This document shows positions 1-6,107 of a stretch of DNA of 7,948 nucleotides, piece after piece. The translations under genes were made by a program, and so were the position numbers. Position 1 is the first letter of the stretch. Each line of letters begins with the position of its first letter. Source of the DNA: Bacillota bacterium (GTDB lineage Bacteria > Bacillota > Clostridia > Lachnospirales > Lachnospiraceae). Below the pieces are notes generated by a model. The model was given only the letters and a program-made list of their open reading frames with translations, had not been told where the DNA came from and made no database searches. The stretch lies in contig JAFAEB010000035.1 of NCBI GenBank assembly GCA_023424235.1, positions 1 through 7,948 of the forward strand, read 5' to 3'.

Positions 1-512
1 GGATATAACACATAGACATCAGAGCTTAGCCACAAGTTATTCCATAAATTTTTAGGCTGATTACCATTAGGCACAAACCCTACATACATGAAAAAAAAGA
101 TAAAAAGTAATACTAGTTGAAGAAACCAAAGTGCTAGTAATCCTATTATAGTTGGATATATTTGTGCCAGATAAATTTTAAATCTAGTGCTTTTTCTTGG
201 TAACCGAAGTATGGTATAAATACTTTTTTCACCAACATAGTATTGATAAAAAGAGAAAGCTGGTAATACAGTCAGAATTAACACACCTACAAGAAAAAGT
301 TTAAACAATATAGTATCATTAATTAAATCTCCTAAGTTCATGGCTATTCGGTTACTTAACTCATTCTTACCTGTAGCTCGATTATATTCATACAGATCAT
401 TAATACATTTTGATAATAAGGTACTAAAGATAATAAGTTGCAGAAAGATATAGGTAAGAATACTACTAATTACATACTTCTTTTTAATCTTTATATATTG
501 CATCCAGTTCAT
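1..512 (-). CDS. Membrane protein, ABC-2 permease-like, 3' end cut by window edge
   Basis: The frame starts at ATG 512-510 and stays open for 170 codons to the left edge, so the C-terminus is missing. It begins one base after the stop of the upstream membrane-protein gene, and its Shine-Dalgarno AGGAGGGG lies inside that gene's last codons, so the two are translationally coupled. Hydrophobic stretches at about residues 13-33, 69-88 and 118-145 predict membrane helices. Two motifs are shared with the neighbour: YEYNRATG (41-48) before the second helix, matching MEYDYATG, and YTILRLP (99-105) in the loop after it, matching YTYLRLP. The two proteins are therefore probably diverged paralogues that pair in one membrane complex. 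Position in a GntR/YtrA-led operon suggests an ABC-2 type exporter permease. No transport motif proves this and no ATPase gene is visible, so the function is inferred. Confidence 0.8.
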   Translation of the reverse strand, partial: MNWMQYIKIKKKYVISSILTYIFLQLIIFSTLLSKCINDLYEYNRATGKNELSNRIAMNLGDLINDTILFKLFLVGVLILTVLPAFSFYQYYVGEKSIYTILRLPRKSTRFKIYLAQIYPTIIGLLALWFLQLVLLFIFFFMYVGFVPNGNQPKNLWNNLWLSSDVYVLY

Positions 513-513
513 A

Positions 514-1308
514 CTATTCCCCTCCTAAACTTGTAATCATCCCTTTATAGTTTTTATACATCCATATCATACTAAGAATTAAGATTCCAAAAGATATAAC
601 AAATCCAAAGATAGACATTGGATTATAAAAGATTAGGTAAAAGATAATTACTAGTATAACCGGACCCGGACGGTTCACTTTTAATAGAATACATACATTC
701 ATATAAGCAGCAGACATGGCTAGGTGTACTACATAAGCAATATTTAATACCACACGAAGGGGGTCTATAATAGGGTAAGTTTGAAGTAAGAAATTCCATC
801 GAACAAATGCTAAGAACAACCCACCATGCATGACAGCCTCTTGGGGAACCATATATAAATACATCTGATACCCTAATAATACCGATGCAAATTGAACGCC
901 TAATAGAATTAACAATACACTCAGACTATGCAGAATCTTTGTGAAATATAGTGTATTACTTGAAATAGGCAGTCTTAGATAGGTGTATTCTGCCATGGAT
1001 GCACTCTTTTGACGAAAGGCTATACTAACAAGTAAAAGTAGTGTTGCAACTACAGCTATTATAAAAATCTTATCCCAGTAACTCATGGCTAATAATTCCT
1101 CAAATCGTAATGACCAAGAATTACTTGTTTCCACTAAAGCTCCGGTTGCATAATCATATTCCATCCTTTTAAATGTTGTTTTTGCTAAGTTTGAATACAA
1201 GAAATATCCTTCGCTTCCAAGCAATAAGATTATAATTCCAATGAGAAACTTTTTCGTATACTTCCACTGTACTTGAATCAGTGACATAACTCTTTCATAT
1301 CGATTCAC
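514..1308 (-). CDS. Six-helix membrane protein, ABC-2 permease-like
   Basis: This 264-aa protein is predicted to cross the membrane about six times (residues ~21-39, 80-98, 125-150, 185-208, 215-230 and 231-250). A soluble-looking segment at 40-79 contains MEYDYATG, and a loop at 100-124 contains YTYLRLP; both motifs recur in the next gene, so the pair look paralogous. The start is GTG 1308-1306, supported by GGGAGG six bases upstream. An ATG seven codons later has a poorer site. The gene overlaps the end of the GntR gene by 14 bp, which indicates translational coupling. YtrA-type regulators usually control ABC transporter operons, so an ABC-2 type permease role is likely. The ATPase expected between regulator and permeases is absent here; it may lie beyond the left edge. 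The substrate cannot be told from sequence. Confidence 0.85.
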   Translation of the reverse strand: MNRYERVMSLIQVQWKYTKKFLIGIIILLLGSEGYFLYSNLAKTTFKRMEYDYATGALVETSNSWSLRFEELLAMSYWDKIFIIAVVATLLLLVSIAFRQKSASMAEYTYLRLPISSNTLYFTKILHSLSVLLILLGVQFASVLLGYQMYLYMVPQEAVMHGGLFLAFVRWNFLLQTYPIIDPLRVVLNIAYVVHLAMSAAYMNVCILLKVNRPGPVILVIIFYLIFYNPMSIFGFVISFGILILSMIWMYKNYKGMITSLGGE

Positions 1309-1705
1309 TTTCTTCCTCCCCCTTAAACTCTTTATTCCATAACTCCTCTATTAAAGCCTTTACTTCTGTTAAATGTATCCCCATACCCTTTATAGACTGT
1401 ATATAGTGGTATGTTTCATGTATAATTAGCTCTTCTTTAATCTTTCTTACCTGCTCCTCATAGAAACGTAGAATACTTTTGGAGCCAGCATACGAAATTA
1501 ACAGTTCCTCTTCTTCTAATTGTTTATATGCTTTTTGAACCGTATTCGGATTCACGCTTAGCATAGTGGATAAGACTCTCCTTGAAGGCATCTCATCTCC
1601 ATTCTCTATTGTGTTCGACACGATACCCATCTTAATAAATCTTACAATTTGCAGGTAGATTGGAGACAACTTATTAAGTTCTAACTTTGTAAAATCAACA
1701 ATCAC
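1295..1705 (-). CDS. GntR-family transcriptional regulator, YtrA subfamily
   Basis: At 136 aa this has the short form of the YtrA subfamily: a GntR winged helix-turn-helix (residues ~11-80) followed by only two C-terminal helices (~82-125), too small for a ligand domain of the FadR or HutC type. The DNA-binding core reads G-DEMPSRRVLSTMLSVNPNTV then QKAYKQLEEEELL, a classic GntR recognition region. The start is GTG 1705-1703, with AGGAGG about ten bases upstream. It is the first gene of the minus-strand operon and overlaps the downstream membrane-protein gene by 14 bp. YtrA proteins typically repress their own operon, which encodes an ABC transporter and responds to cell-envelope stress or antibiotics in Bacillus. 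The nested inverted repeats over the operon promoter (1823-1861) are the likely binding site. The inducer is unknown. Confidence 0.93.
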   Translation of the reverse strand: MIVDFTKLELNKLSPIYLQIVRFIKMGIVSNTIENGDEMPSRRVLSTMLSVNPNTVQKAYKQLEEEELLISYAGSKSILRFYEEQVRKIKEELIIHETYHYIQSIKGMGIHLTEVKALIEELWNKEFKGEEESESI

Positions 1706-1822
1706 AAATTTTACTCCTCCTTTCTTAATAAATGTAAATAGTCATGTCAATTTTGCTTATGTGTTATCTTTAGCTTACTTTTGCTAACAATTTTTATATA
1801 ATTTATTCAACCGTATTAGTTG

Positions 1823-1861
1823 TATAGTACAGTTATAACTGTATTATATGTTTAATACAGT
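1823..1861. promoter_or_regulatory. Probable GntR/YtrA operator: nested inverted repeats
   Basis: Two overlapping dyads share one half-site. The first is the perfect 16-bp palindrome TACAGTTATAACTGTA at 1828-1843, extendable to 1823-1848 with one mismatched pair. The second is ACTGTATTA-N6-TAATACAGT, with arms at 1838-1846 and 1853-1861. The core half-site ACTGTA/TACAGT occurs three times. From memory, the Bacillus YtrA site is AGTGTA-N13-TACACT; the outer pair here, ACTGTA-N12-TACAGT, has a similar layout. The dyads overlap the -10 box, spacer and start of the operon promoter, so bound repressor would block RNA polymerase. Assignment to the adjacent GntR protein is inference. Confidence 0.7.
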
Positions 1862-1871
1862 TTATTGTCAA
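1843..1871 (-). promoter_or_regulatory. Consensus sigma-A promoter of the GntR/transporter operon
   Basis: On the minus strand TTGACA (1871-1866) is followed by exactly 17 bases and TATAAT (1848-1843), a perfect match to the housekeeping consensus. Transcription should start near 1836, giving a leader of about 130 nt before the GTG of the GntR gene. Such a strong promoter fits a gene set normally held off by a repressor, and the inverted repeats cover its -10 box, its spacer and the start point. Confidence 0.85.
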
Positions 1872-1893
1872 TATATACATGGAGGAATCTATT

Positions 1894-2175
1894 ATGAATA
1901 CACAAAAACATTAAATTCTTGATACTAGATTAACTGAGCTCAAACTTAGCAAGTCAAACTCCTTCAAAGGAATTGCTAATACAAGGTCTTTCCTTGCACC
2001 ACATTTCTACTACTCTTCTTGATGAAGTAATGAAATTGGAACGAACTCTTTACGTCTATGTTAACAATGGTCTCTTTTCTGCACGAAACATTGATATGCC
2101 ACATACGTACGAATGAGACCTCGAAAGATGTTGTCGTAAGCCCTCAAGGTTGATAAACAATGCAAGATTCAAGGT
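1894..2175 (+). pseudogene. Decayed IS30-family transposase remnant
   Basis: Three stretches match the order of motifs in the IS30-family transposases common in Clostridia. First, ATG 1894 after GGAGG encodes MNTQKH, a stop at 1912, then ILDTRLT...SFKGIA (to ~1977), the N-terminal helix-turn-helix start. Second, after a frame change, 1976-2101 encodes LIQGLSLHHI, RTLYVYVNNGLFSARNIDMP, equivalent to the family's typical TLYNYID-GLF-ARNIDLP. Third, back in the first frame, 2107-2127 encodes VRMRPRK, and 2146-2175 encodes KVDKQCKIQG after a stop at 2137. The rest of the helix-turn-helix and the Cys-rich segment are deleted at about 1970-1985, and the DDE catalytic part is missing. Family motifs are from memory, but the order and spacing make chance unlikely. 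No terminal inverted repeats or target duplication were identified. Confidence 0.75.
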
Positions 2176-2207
2176 AATATCATACATGTCTATTAATAAC
2201 ACGTGAA

Positions 2208-2236
2208 TTGAATTCCTATTTCTGGAATGCTATAAT
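2208..2236 (+). promoter_or_regulatory. Sigma-A type promoter of the first sigma/anti-sigma operon
   Basis: TTGAAT (2208-2213) is followed by 17 bases and TATAAT (2231-2236), with a TG one base before the -10 box (TGCTATAAT, extended -10). Transcription should begin near 2243, about 137 nt upstream of the sigma gene at 2380. It lies just downstream of the transposase remnant. I found no convincing ECF-type promoter (for example TGAAAC with a CGTC-like -10) in this leader, so autoregulation by the encoded sigma factor is not evident. Confidence 0.75.
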
Positions 2237-2379
2237 AAAGATTGGTATAGGATGAAATTTTAAACTCAATAAAATATAGAACATGAGTTAATATAAAAAA
2301 TGAACCAATCTCATTTTCATGACAATAATAGGTAAGAAGGTTACATACAGATTATTATACTTGGTGGAGGGCAGTAATA

Positions 2380-2904
2380 ATGACAATGGATGAAATTAAT
2401 TATTTAATTATAAATAATGGTAAACACCTATATAGTTTTTGCTGCAACCTTACTGGTAATAAGAATGAAGCAGATGATCTGTATCAAGATACCCTCTTAA
2501 AAGCTATCGAGTTATGCCACAGACTTGATAGCAGTGGCAATCCAAAAAGTTTTCTAATGGGGATTTCGGTTAAGATTTGGCAGAATCATAAAAAGAAATA
2601 TGCAATAAGGAATAATATCATTCAAATGGAGGAATACAGGGAAGATATAAAGCAAGAAGTGGATTATCTGAGTAGCCAATTAGAAGAGGAAGTCATCAGA
2701 CAAGAAACCATTCAAGCTGTTAAGGCAGAGATAAAAAGGCTACCTCTAAAACTACAGACAGTTCTCTATATGTATTATACGGCTGAAATGTCCCTTGAGG
2801 ATATTAGTAAGGCATTGCATGTACCCAAAGGAACTGTTAAAAGTAGACTTCATAAAGGAAGAAAAGTATTAAAGAATTATTTGGAGGTATGGTATCATGA
2901 ATGA
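2380..2904 (+). CDS. ECF-type RNA polymerase sigma factor
   Basis: This 174-aa protein has the two-domain ECF layout and no region 3. Region 2 spans about residues 13-75 and contains NEADDLYQDTLLKAIE (29-44), the core polymerase-binding and -10 melting helices. Region 4 spans ~112-170, with LPLKLQTVLYMYYTAEMSLE and then VPKGTVKSRLHKGRKVLK, the helix-turn-helix for the -35 element. The acidic linker at 83-110 is longer than usual. The start ATG 2380 is preceded by GGAGG at nine bases; an internal ATG two codons later is an alternative. The stop overlaps the downstream anti-sigma gene by 8 bp, so both are translated together. It would bind core polymerase in the cytoplasm and be held inactive by that membrane protein until a signal arrives. 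Target genes cannot be read from the window. Confidence 0.95.
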   Translation: MTMDEINYLIINNGKHLYSFCCNLTGNKNEADDLYQDTLLKAIELCHRLDSSGNPKSFLMGISVKIWQNHKKKYAIRNNIIQMEEYREDIKQEVDYLSSQLEEEVIRQETIQAVKAEIKRLPLKLQTVLYMYYTAEMSLEDISKALHVPKGTVKSRLHKGRKVLKNYLEVWYHE

Positions 2905-4294
2905 TATAGATAAAATATTAAGAACTGCACTTTCTCCAACCCAAAATCCTTCCAATGAGTTAAACGAAAAGATTATGAAGATAATGAGAGAAGGTGGCAA
3001 AGTGAAATATAGAAGTAAAAAATTAATGATTTCAATAGCAACATTCCTATGTTTATTTGTAATACCAGCATCGGTATATGCGTCCTACAAATATTTACTA
3101 CCAAAAGAAGCAGCCCTACAACTTGAGGGTGTAAAATTAGGAGATGCTTTTCATAAAAAAGGGACAGAGGTATTAGAAACTGTAACAGATGGTCTCTATA
3201 CAGTAACATTTCTTGGACATGTAACCGGGGAATCCATAAGTGAAAGGATAGGTTCAGCGTGGGAGCTTCAGCCCGAGAGAACTTATGTAGCTGTAGCCAT
3301 TGAGAAAGTGGATAAAACACCAATGACTTATAGGGAGAGAATATTTGTATCCCCTTTAATACAAGGGTTAGAGCCATGGAACTATAATATAGCATCCATG
3401 CAAGGTAGCTACACGGAACAAGTTATTGATGGTATCTTATATCGTATTATAGAAATGGATTCCATTGAGATATTTGCAGATAGAAAAATATACTTAGCGG
3501 TATCTAGTACGAATTTTTATAGTATAGATGCGTATAACTATAATCAGGAAACAGGTATTATTACAGTCAATGAATCATTCCCAGAAACCAATGTATTATT
3601 TGACATTCCACTAGACCCATCAAAAGCAGATCGTAAAAAAGCAGAGGAATATTTAAGAGAACTAGAAGAGATGTGGAAACCCAGTGGCGCGAATTTAGAG
3701 TCTGAGACTACAACTAGGAATAGTGAAAAAATAAATGATAGTACTCTTATGGTTCCCCGTGTTCAGCAGGATATATTTGAGTATATAGAAAATAATATAA
3801 AATTTTATGTAAACAATAATTATTCACCTACTTGGACATCCGGTTGGTGGGCCGATGATACAAGGTCAAGTACCGTATACTCCTATTCCATTAGGGTGGA
3901 AGGTCAAGAAATTGAGTCCATTACCTATACCTTAAACAAGAATGAATTTTGTAATTGGGTAAGAAATGAACCTGATAATACTCAATTTTACGGGAACCGA
4001 CTAAGTGTTCTATATGATGAACAAGAAAAAGACAGCAAATCCTATATAATTATGTTTAACGCTAAGTATACTGATTATGGCTATAATTTGGATGAACTAA
4101 ATGAACTATGGCTAAAGGATCAAGTAGAGACTAGTAAAATTTATTATGAAATTCTAAACAAAGAGGTTGAATCCACGAATGTAATAGTAACAATTAAGAA
4201 GACAGATGGAAGTATTATTGAGAAATTATTGACCTTAGATAATGTAATATCTGATAAAGGAAAGGCTTTTTGGTTAGCAATAAAGGTAGAATAG
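2897..4294 (+). CDS. Membrane-anchored anti-sigma factor with large ectodomain
   Basis: At 465 aa the protein has a short cytoplasmic part (1-42, helix ALSPTQNPSNELNEKIMKIM), one membrane helix (~43-63, ending PASVYASYK) and an exported remainder. This N-in, C-out topology and the 8-bp overlap with the sigma gene identify it as the cognate anti-sigma factor. GGAGG at 2883-2887 serves ATG 2897. The first outer part (~70-245) has the pattern YTVTFLGHVTGESIS, YVAVAIEKVDKTPM, FVSPLIQGLEPWNYN and EIFADRKIYLAVS, which I recognise from anti-sigma proteins of Lachnospiraceae but cannot name. A charged linker (~245-285) leads to a second outer part (~286-465) with the Trp-rich stretch SPTWTSGWWADD (310-321). 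I do not recognise that part; it may sense a ligand or surface signal. There is no zinc HxxxCxxC anti-sigma motif. Confidence 0.85.
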   Translation: MNDIDKILRTALSPTQNPSNELNEKIMKIMREGGKVKYRSKKLMISIATFLCLFVIPASVYASYKYLLPKEAALQLEGVKLGDAFHKKGTEVLETVTDGLYTVTFLGHVTGESISERIGSAWELQPERTYVAVAIEKVDKTPMTYRERIFVSPLIQGLEPWNYNIASMQGSYTEQVIDGILYRIIEMDSIEIFADRKIYLAVSSTNFYSIDAYNYNQETGIITVNESFPETNVLFDIPLDPSKADRKKAEEYLRELEEMWKPSGANLESETTTRNSEKINDSTLMVPRVQQDIFEYIENNIKFYVNNNYSPTWTSGWWADDTRSSTVYSYSIRVEGQEIESITYTLNKNEFCNWVRNEPDNTQFYGNRLSVLYDEQEKDSKSYIIMFNAKYTDYGYNLDELNELWLKDQVETSKIYYEILNKEVESTNVIVTIKKTDGSIIEKLLTLDNVISDKGKAFWLAIKVE

Positions 4295-4303
4295 AGTAGG
4301 TGT

Positions 4304-4347
4304 TAATCACAGAAAGCTCATCTTATTAGTTGAGCTTTTAGTGATTA
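4304..4347 (+). terminator. Hairpin after the first sigma/anti-sigma operon
   Basis: Arms AAAGCTCA (4313-4320) and TGAGCTTT (4331-4338) around a 10-nt loop are extended, across a 2x2 internal loop, by TAATCAC and GTGATTA. The stem starts ten bases after the anti-sigma stop codon. A run of T after the 3' arm is missing on either strand, so it may terminate weakly or mainly protect the mRNA end. Confidence 0.5.
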
Positions 4348-4634
4348 TAAAGTTACTCCATAAGTAAAGTATTATTATTTAGCATATCTTTTATACTATT
4401 TTTCATATCCAAATCTCCTATAACGTATTTACTAAAAATCTATCATATTTGTACCCTATTGTTATTAAGTATAATAAAATAAAATAAATAAAGAAAGAAT
4501 TAATTGAACACTAAATTCCACCTTACCATGGAATTTACTTATTCCAAATTTCTTAAAATAGTAAATCATTTATTGTTTTACTAAATTATTTTATTAACGA
4601 TTATAGCATAGGACGTTATTTCCTCTGAAATGAA
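4348..4634. other. AT-rich convergent intergenic region
   Basis: This stretch separates the two convergent operons. It is very AT-rich and has no long open frame. Three minor items were seen. A small hairpin has arms TAAATTCCA (4512-4520) and TGGAATTTA (4529-4537). A possible minus-strand extended -10 box, TGCTATAAT, lies near 4597-4606 but lacks a good -35. A 17-codon minus-strand ORF with a good ribosome site is listed separately. Nothing else was recognised. Confidence 0.5.
4353..4406 (-). CDS. Possible 17-aa small ORF
   Basis: On the minus strand ATG 4406-4404 opens a frame for MKNSIKDMLNNNTLLME, ending at TAA 4355-4353. An AGGAGA ribosome site (4419-4414) lies seven bases upstream, a spacing as good as that of the real genes here. 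The stop is followed within a few bases by the hairpin at 4304-4347, which would then sit downstream of this frame too. The peptide is hydrophilic, with no signal or membrane segment, and I do not recognise it. No clear promoter was found and the composition is typical of AT-rich spacer, so chance is a strong alternative. It could also be the surviving 5' end of a lost gene. Confidence 0.25.
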   Translation of the reverse strand: MKNSIKDMLNNNTLLME

Positions 4635-4678
4635 CAAGCTGTTATATAAGAGGTAAGTCATTCTTATATAACAGCTTG
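4635..4678 (-). terminator. 17-bp perfect-stem hairpin, terminator of the second operon
   Basis: CAAGCTGTTATATAAGA (4635-4651) pairs perfectly with 4662-4678 around a 10-nt loop. It begins about 20 bases past the stop codon of the DUF4179 protein gene and is most simply that operon's terminator. Its minus-strand 3' flank (TTCATTTC) is only moderately T-rich. It may also stop read-through from the plus-strand operon. Confidence 0.65.
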
Positions 4679-4698
4679 AATATTAATATTAATTTATA

Positions 4699-6105
4699 TT
4701 ATTTTATCTTAACTACAATAGGTTCATCTAATACAACATTCCGTGAAAATAATGGAACCATATAGACTCTTGTAGATTGATAATTTTTCAAAGGCATTTG
4801 TGTAATAAATTTATCATCCGGGGATTGTTTACTAAATTCCTCAGACCAATAAGTAGACGTAGACCAACTATTGATATCATACTTATTACCACTAATATCG
4901 TAATAATGCGAATTAAATAATTGATAGGTTGCATTTTCTTTATATCTCTTTCCTGTAAATGTTAATAACCAACCATTATCCTTTTGTTCTGCTTTATCAA
5001 ATTCCACACCCTCAGGAAGCTTATCTGCAGTCACATTCACTAAATCTAGCTCTATCTTCTCCATATCCTTATCAAGCCATACTACTCCAGTTATATATAG
5101 ATATAGCTCCTTGCTTTGTGAAAAGAATGTACTTTCTAGACGATGTGATTTCATCATTGGAGAATTAGGGTCACCTGTTGCTGATATGCCATTTGTTACA
5201 GCATTGAATCTTTCACCTTTTTCATTTTCTAAGTAAAAAGATAAATCCTTTAACCAAGCAGTATTCTCTGCTTTATCAGAAAACTCTATACGAATGTGGG
5301 TAGGATATATATTAGCTTTCTCTACGATTAATGTTTGATTATCTATATTAATCACTTCATTTAGTTTAATATCAATTCCTTGCGCTGTAAAATAGGGATC
5401 AAATTCAAGATTAAATGTAAATTTACTTATATATTCAAGTTCTTTATATTCACGTATTTCTTCCTCATCTTGAAACATCTCATTCTCTACTTTACTATCC
5501 GCTATTTCTGTTTTCCACATGCTACCATTATCATTTACATATAAATGGAATAACATATTAGGTGGGATGTCTCGATCTACAAAATCTATGGTCACATACC
5601 TTAACTCACCATTTTCCTTTCCAAAATCTGTAGTTACTATACCATAACCAGATAATGGACTTCCATCCTCTGCCTTAATTTCTACTCGAGGAGTCATGGC
5701 ATGATATTCCTTGGAATCTAGTGTGTAAAATACCAATAACTGTTTTTGGTCTACAATAAGATACTCCACCCTAGCAGTTATACCATTACTTGTTTGTTCT
5801 TGCTCAATGAGTTGCACATAATCATTCTCAATAGCAGCTGTTAAAGAAGATGAGAAATTAACAAGCTCAGCTAACTCCTTAATTAGAGGGATTTTACTAC
5901 AAGCATATGCAAAGGTCGGAAAGCAATTTATAGATATTATAAACAGTACGATCGATAACATAACACTACTAAATGGTATCGTAAAAAGTTTGCGGCTTCT
6001 ACTCCGTTTCAATTTTGCTTTTGCTCGTTGATAAGAGTATTCTAATTGAATAGGTGTATCATCTAACTCTTTTAATAGCATATTATATTCATCATTACGA
6101 TTCAT
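4699..6105 (-). CDS. Anti-sigma factor, DUF4179 domain protein
   Basis: This 468-aa protein has a basic cytoplasmic tail (1-40, with KAKLKRSRSRK), one membrane helix (~41-63) and a long exported part. Just outside the helix, FPTFAYACSKIPLIKELAEL and the following ~80 residues (YVQLIEQEQTSNGITARVEYL...LLVFYTL) fit the DUF4179 family, usual in membrane anti-sigma factors of Firmicutes. A later segment (~245-345, with YPTHIRIEFSDKAENTAWL and FYLENEKGERF) resembles the DUF5643-type domain that often follows. Both domain names are from recognition, not a search. ATG 6105-6103 lies two bases after the sigma stop, and its ribosome site GGGGAG is inside the sigma gene's last codons. The short cytoplasmic tail would hold the upstream-encoded sigma factor, while the ectodomain receives an unknown extracellular cue. 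The hairpin at 4635-4678 follows. Confidence 0.88.
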   Translation of the reverse strand: MNRNDEYNMLLKELDDTPIQLEYSYQRAKAKLKRSRSRKLFTIPFSSVMLSIVLFIISINCFPTFAYACSKIPLIKELAELVNFSSSLTAAIENDYVQLIEQEQTSNGITARVEYLIVDQKQLLVFYTLDSKEYHAMTPRVEIKAEDGSPLSGYGIVTTDFGKENGELRYVTIDFVDRDIPPNMLFHLYVNDNGSMWKTEIADSKVENEMFQDEEEIREYKELEYISKFTFNLEFDPYFTAQGIDIKLNEVINIDNQTLIVEKANIYPTHIRIEFSDKAENTAWLKDLSFYLENEKGERFNAVTNGISATGDPNSPMMKSHRLESTFFSQSKELYLYITGVVWLDKDMEKIELDLVNVTADKLPEGVEFDKAEQKDNGWLLTFTGKRYKENATYQLFNSHYYDISGNKYDINSWSTSTYWSEEFSKQSPDDKFITQMPLKNYQSTRVYMVPLFSRNVVLDEPIVVKIK

Positions 6106-6107
6106 TC

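Noticed and set aside
1722..1750. TTGACA (minus strand, 1750-1745) as a GntR promoter
   Set aside because: Its only possible -10 at 17 bp is TAAGAA, and the start point would fall inside the ribosome binding site; the perfect promoter at 1843-1871 is far better.
1894..1914. Six-residue MNTQKH frame as a regulatory leader peptide
   Set aside because: The sequence after its stop continues in frame as recognisable transposase N-terminus, so it is the start of a decayed IS30-family gene.
2973..3395. 140-codon open frame on the minus strand
   Set aside because: It lies wholly inside the 465-aa anti-sigma gene on the other strand, has no ribosome site context of its own, and its translation is a Leu/His-rich low-quality sequence typical of a shadow frame.
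4959..5168. 69-codon open frame on the plus strand
   Set aside because: It is antisense to the DUF4179 protein gene, which has clear domains and coupling to its sigma gene; no independent evidence of coding.
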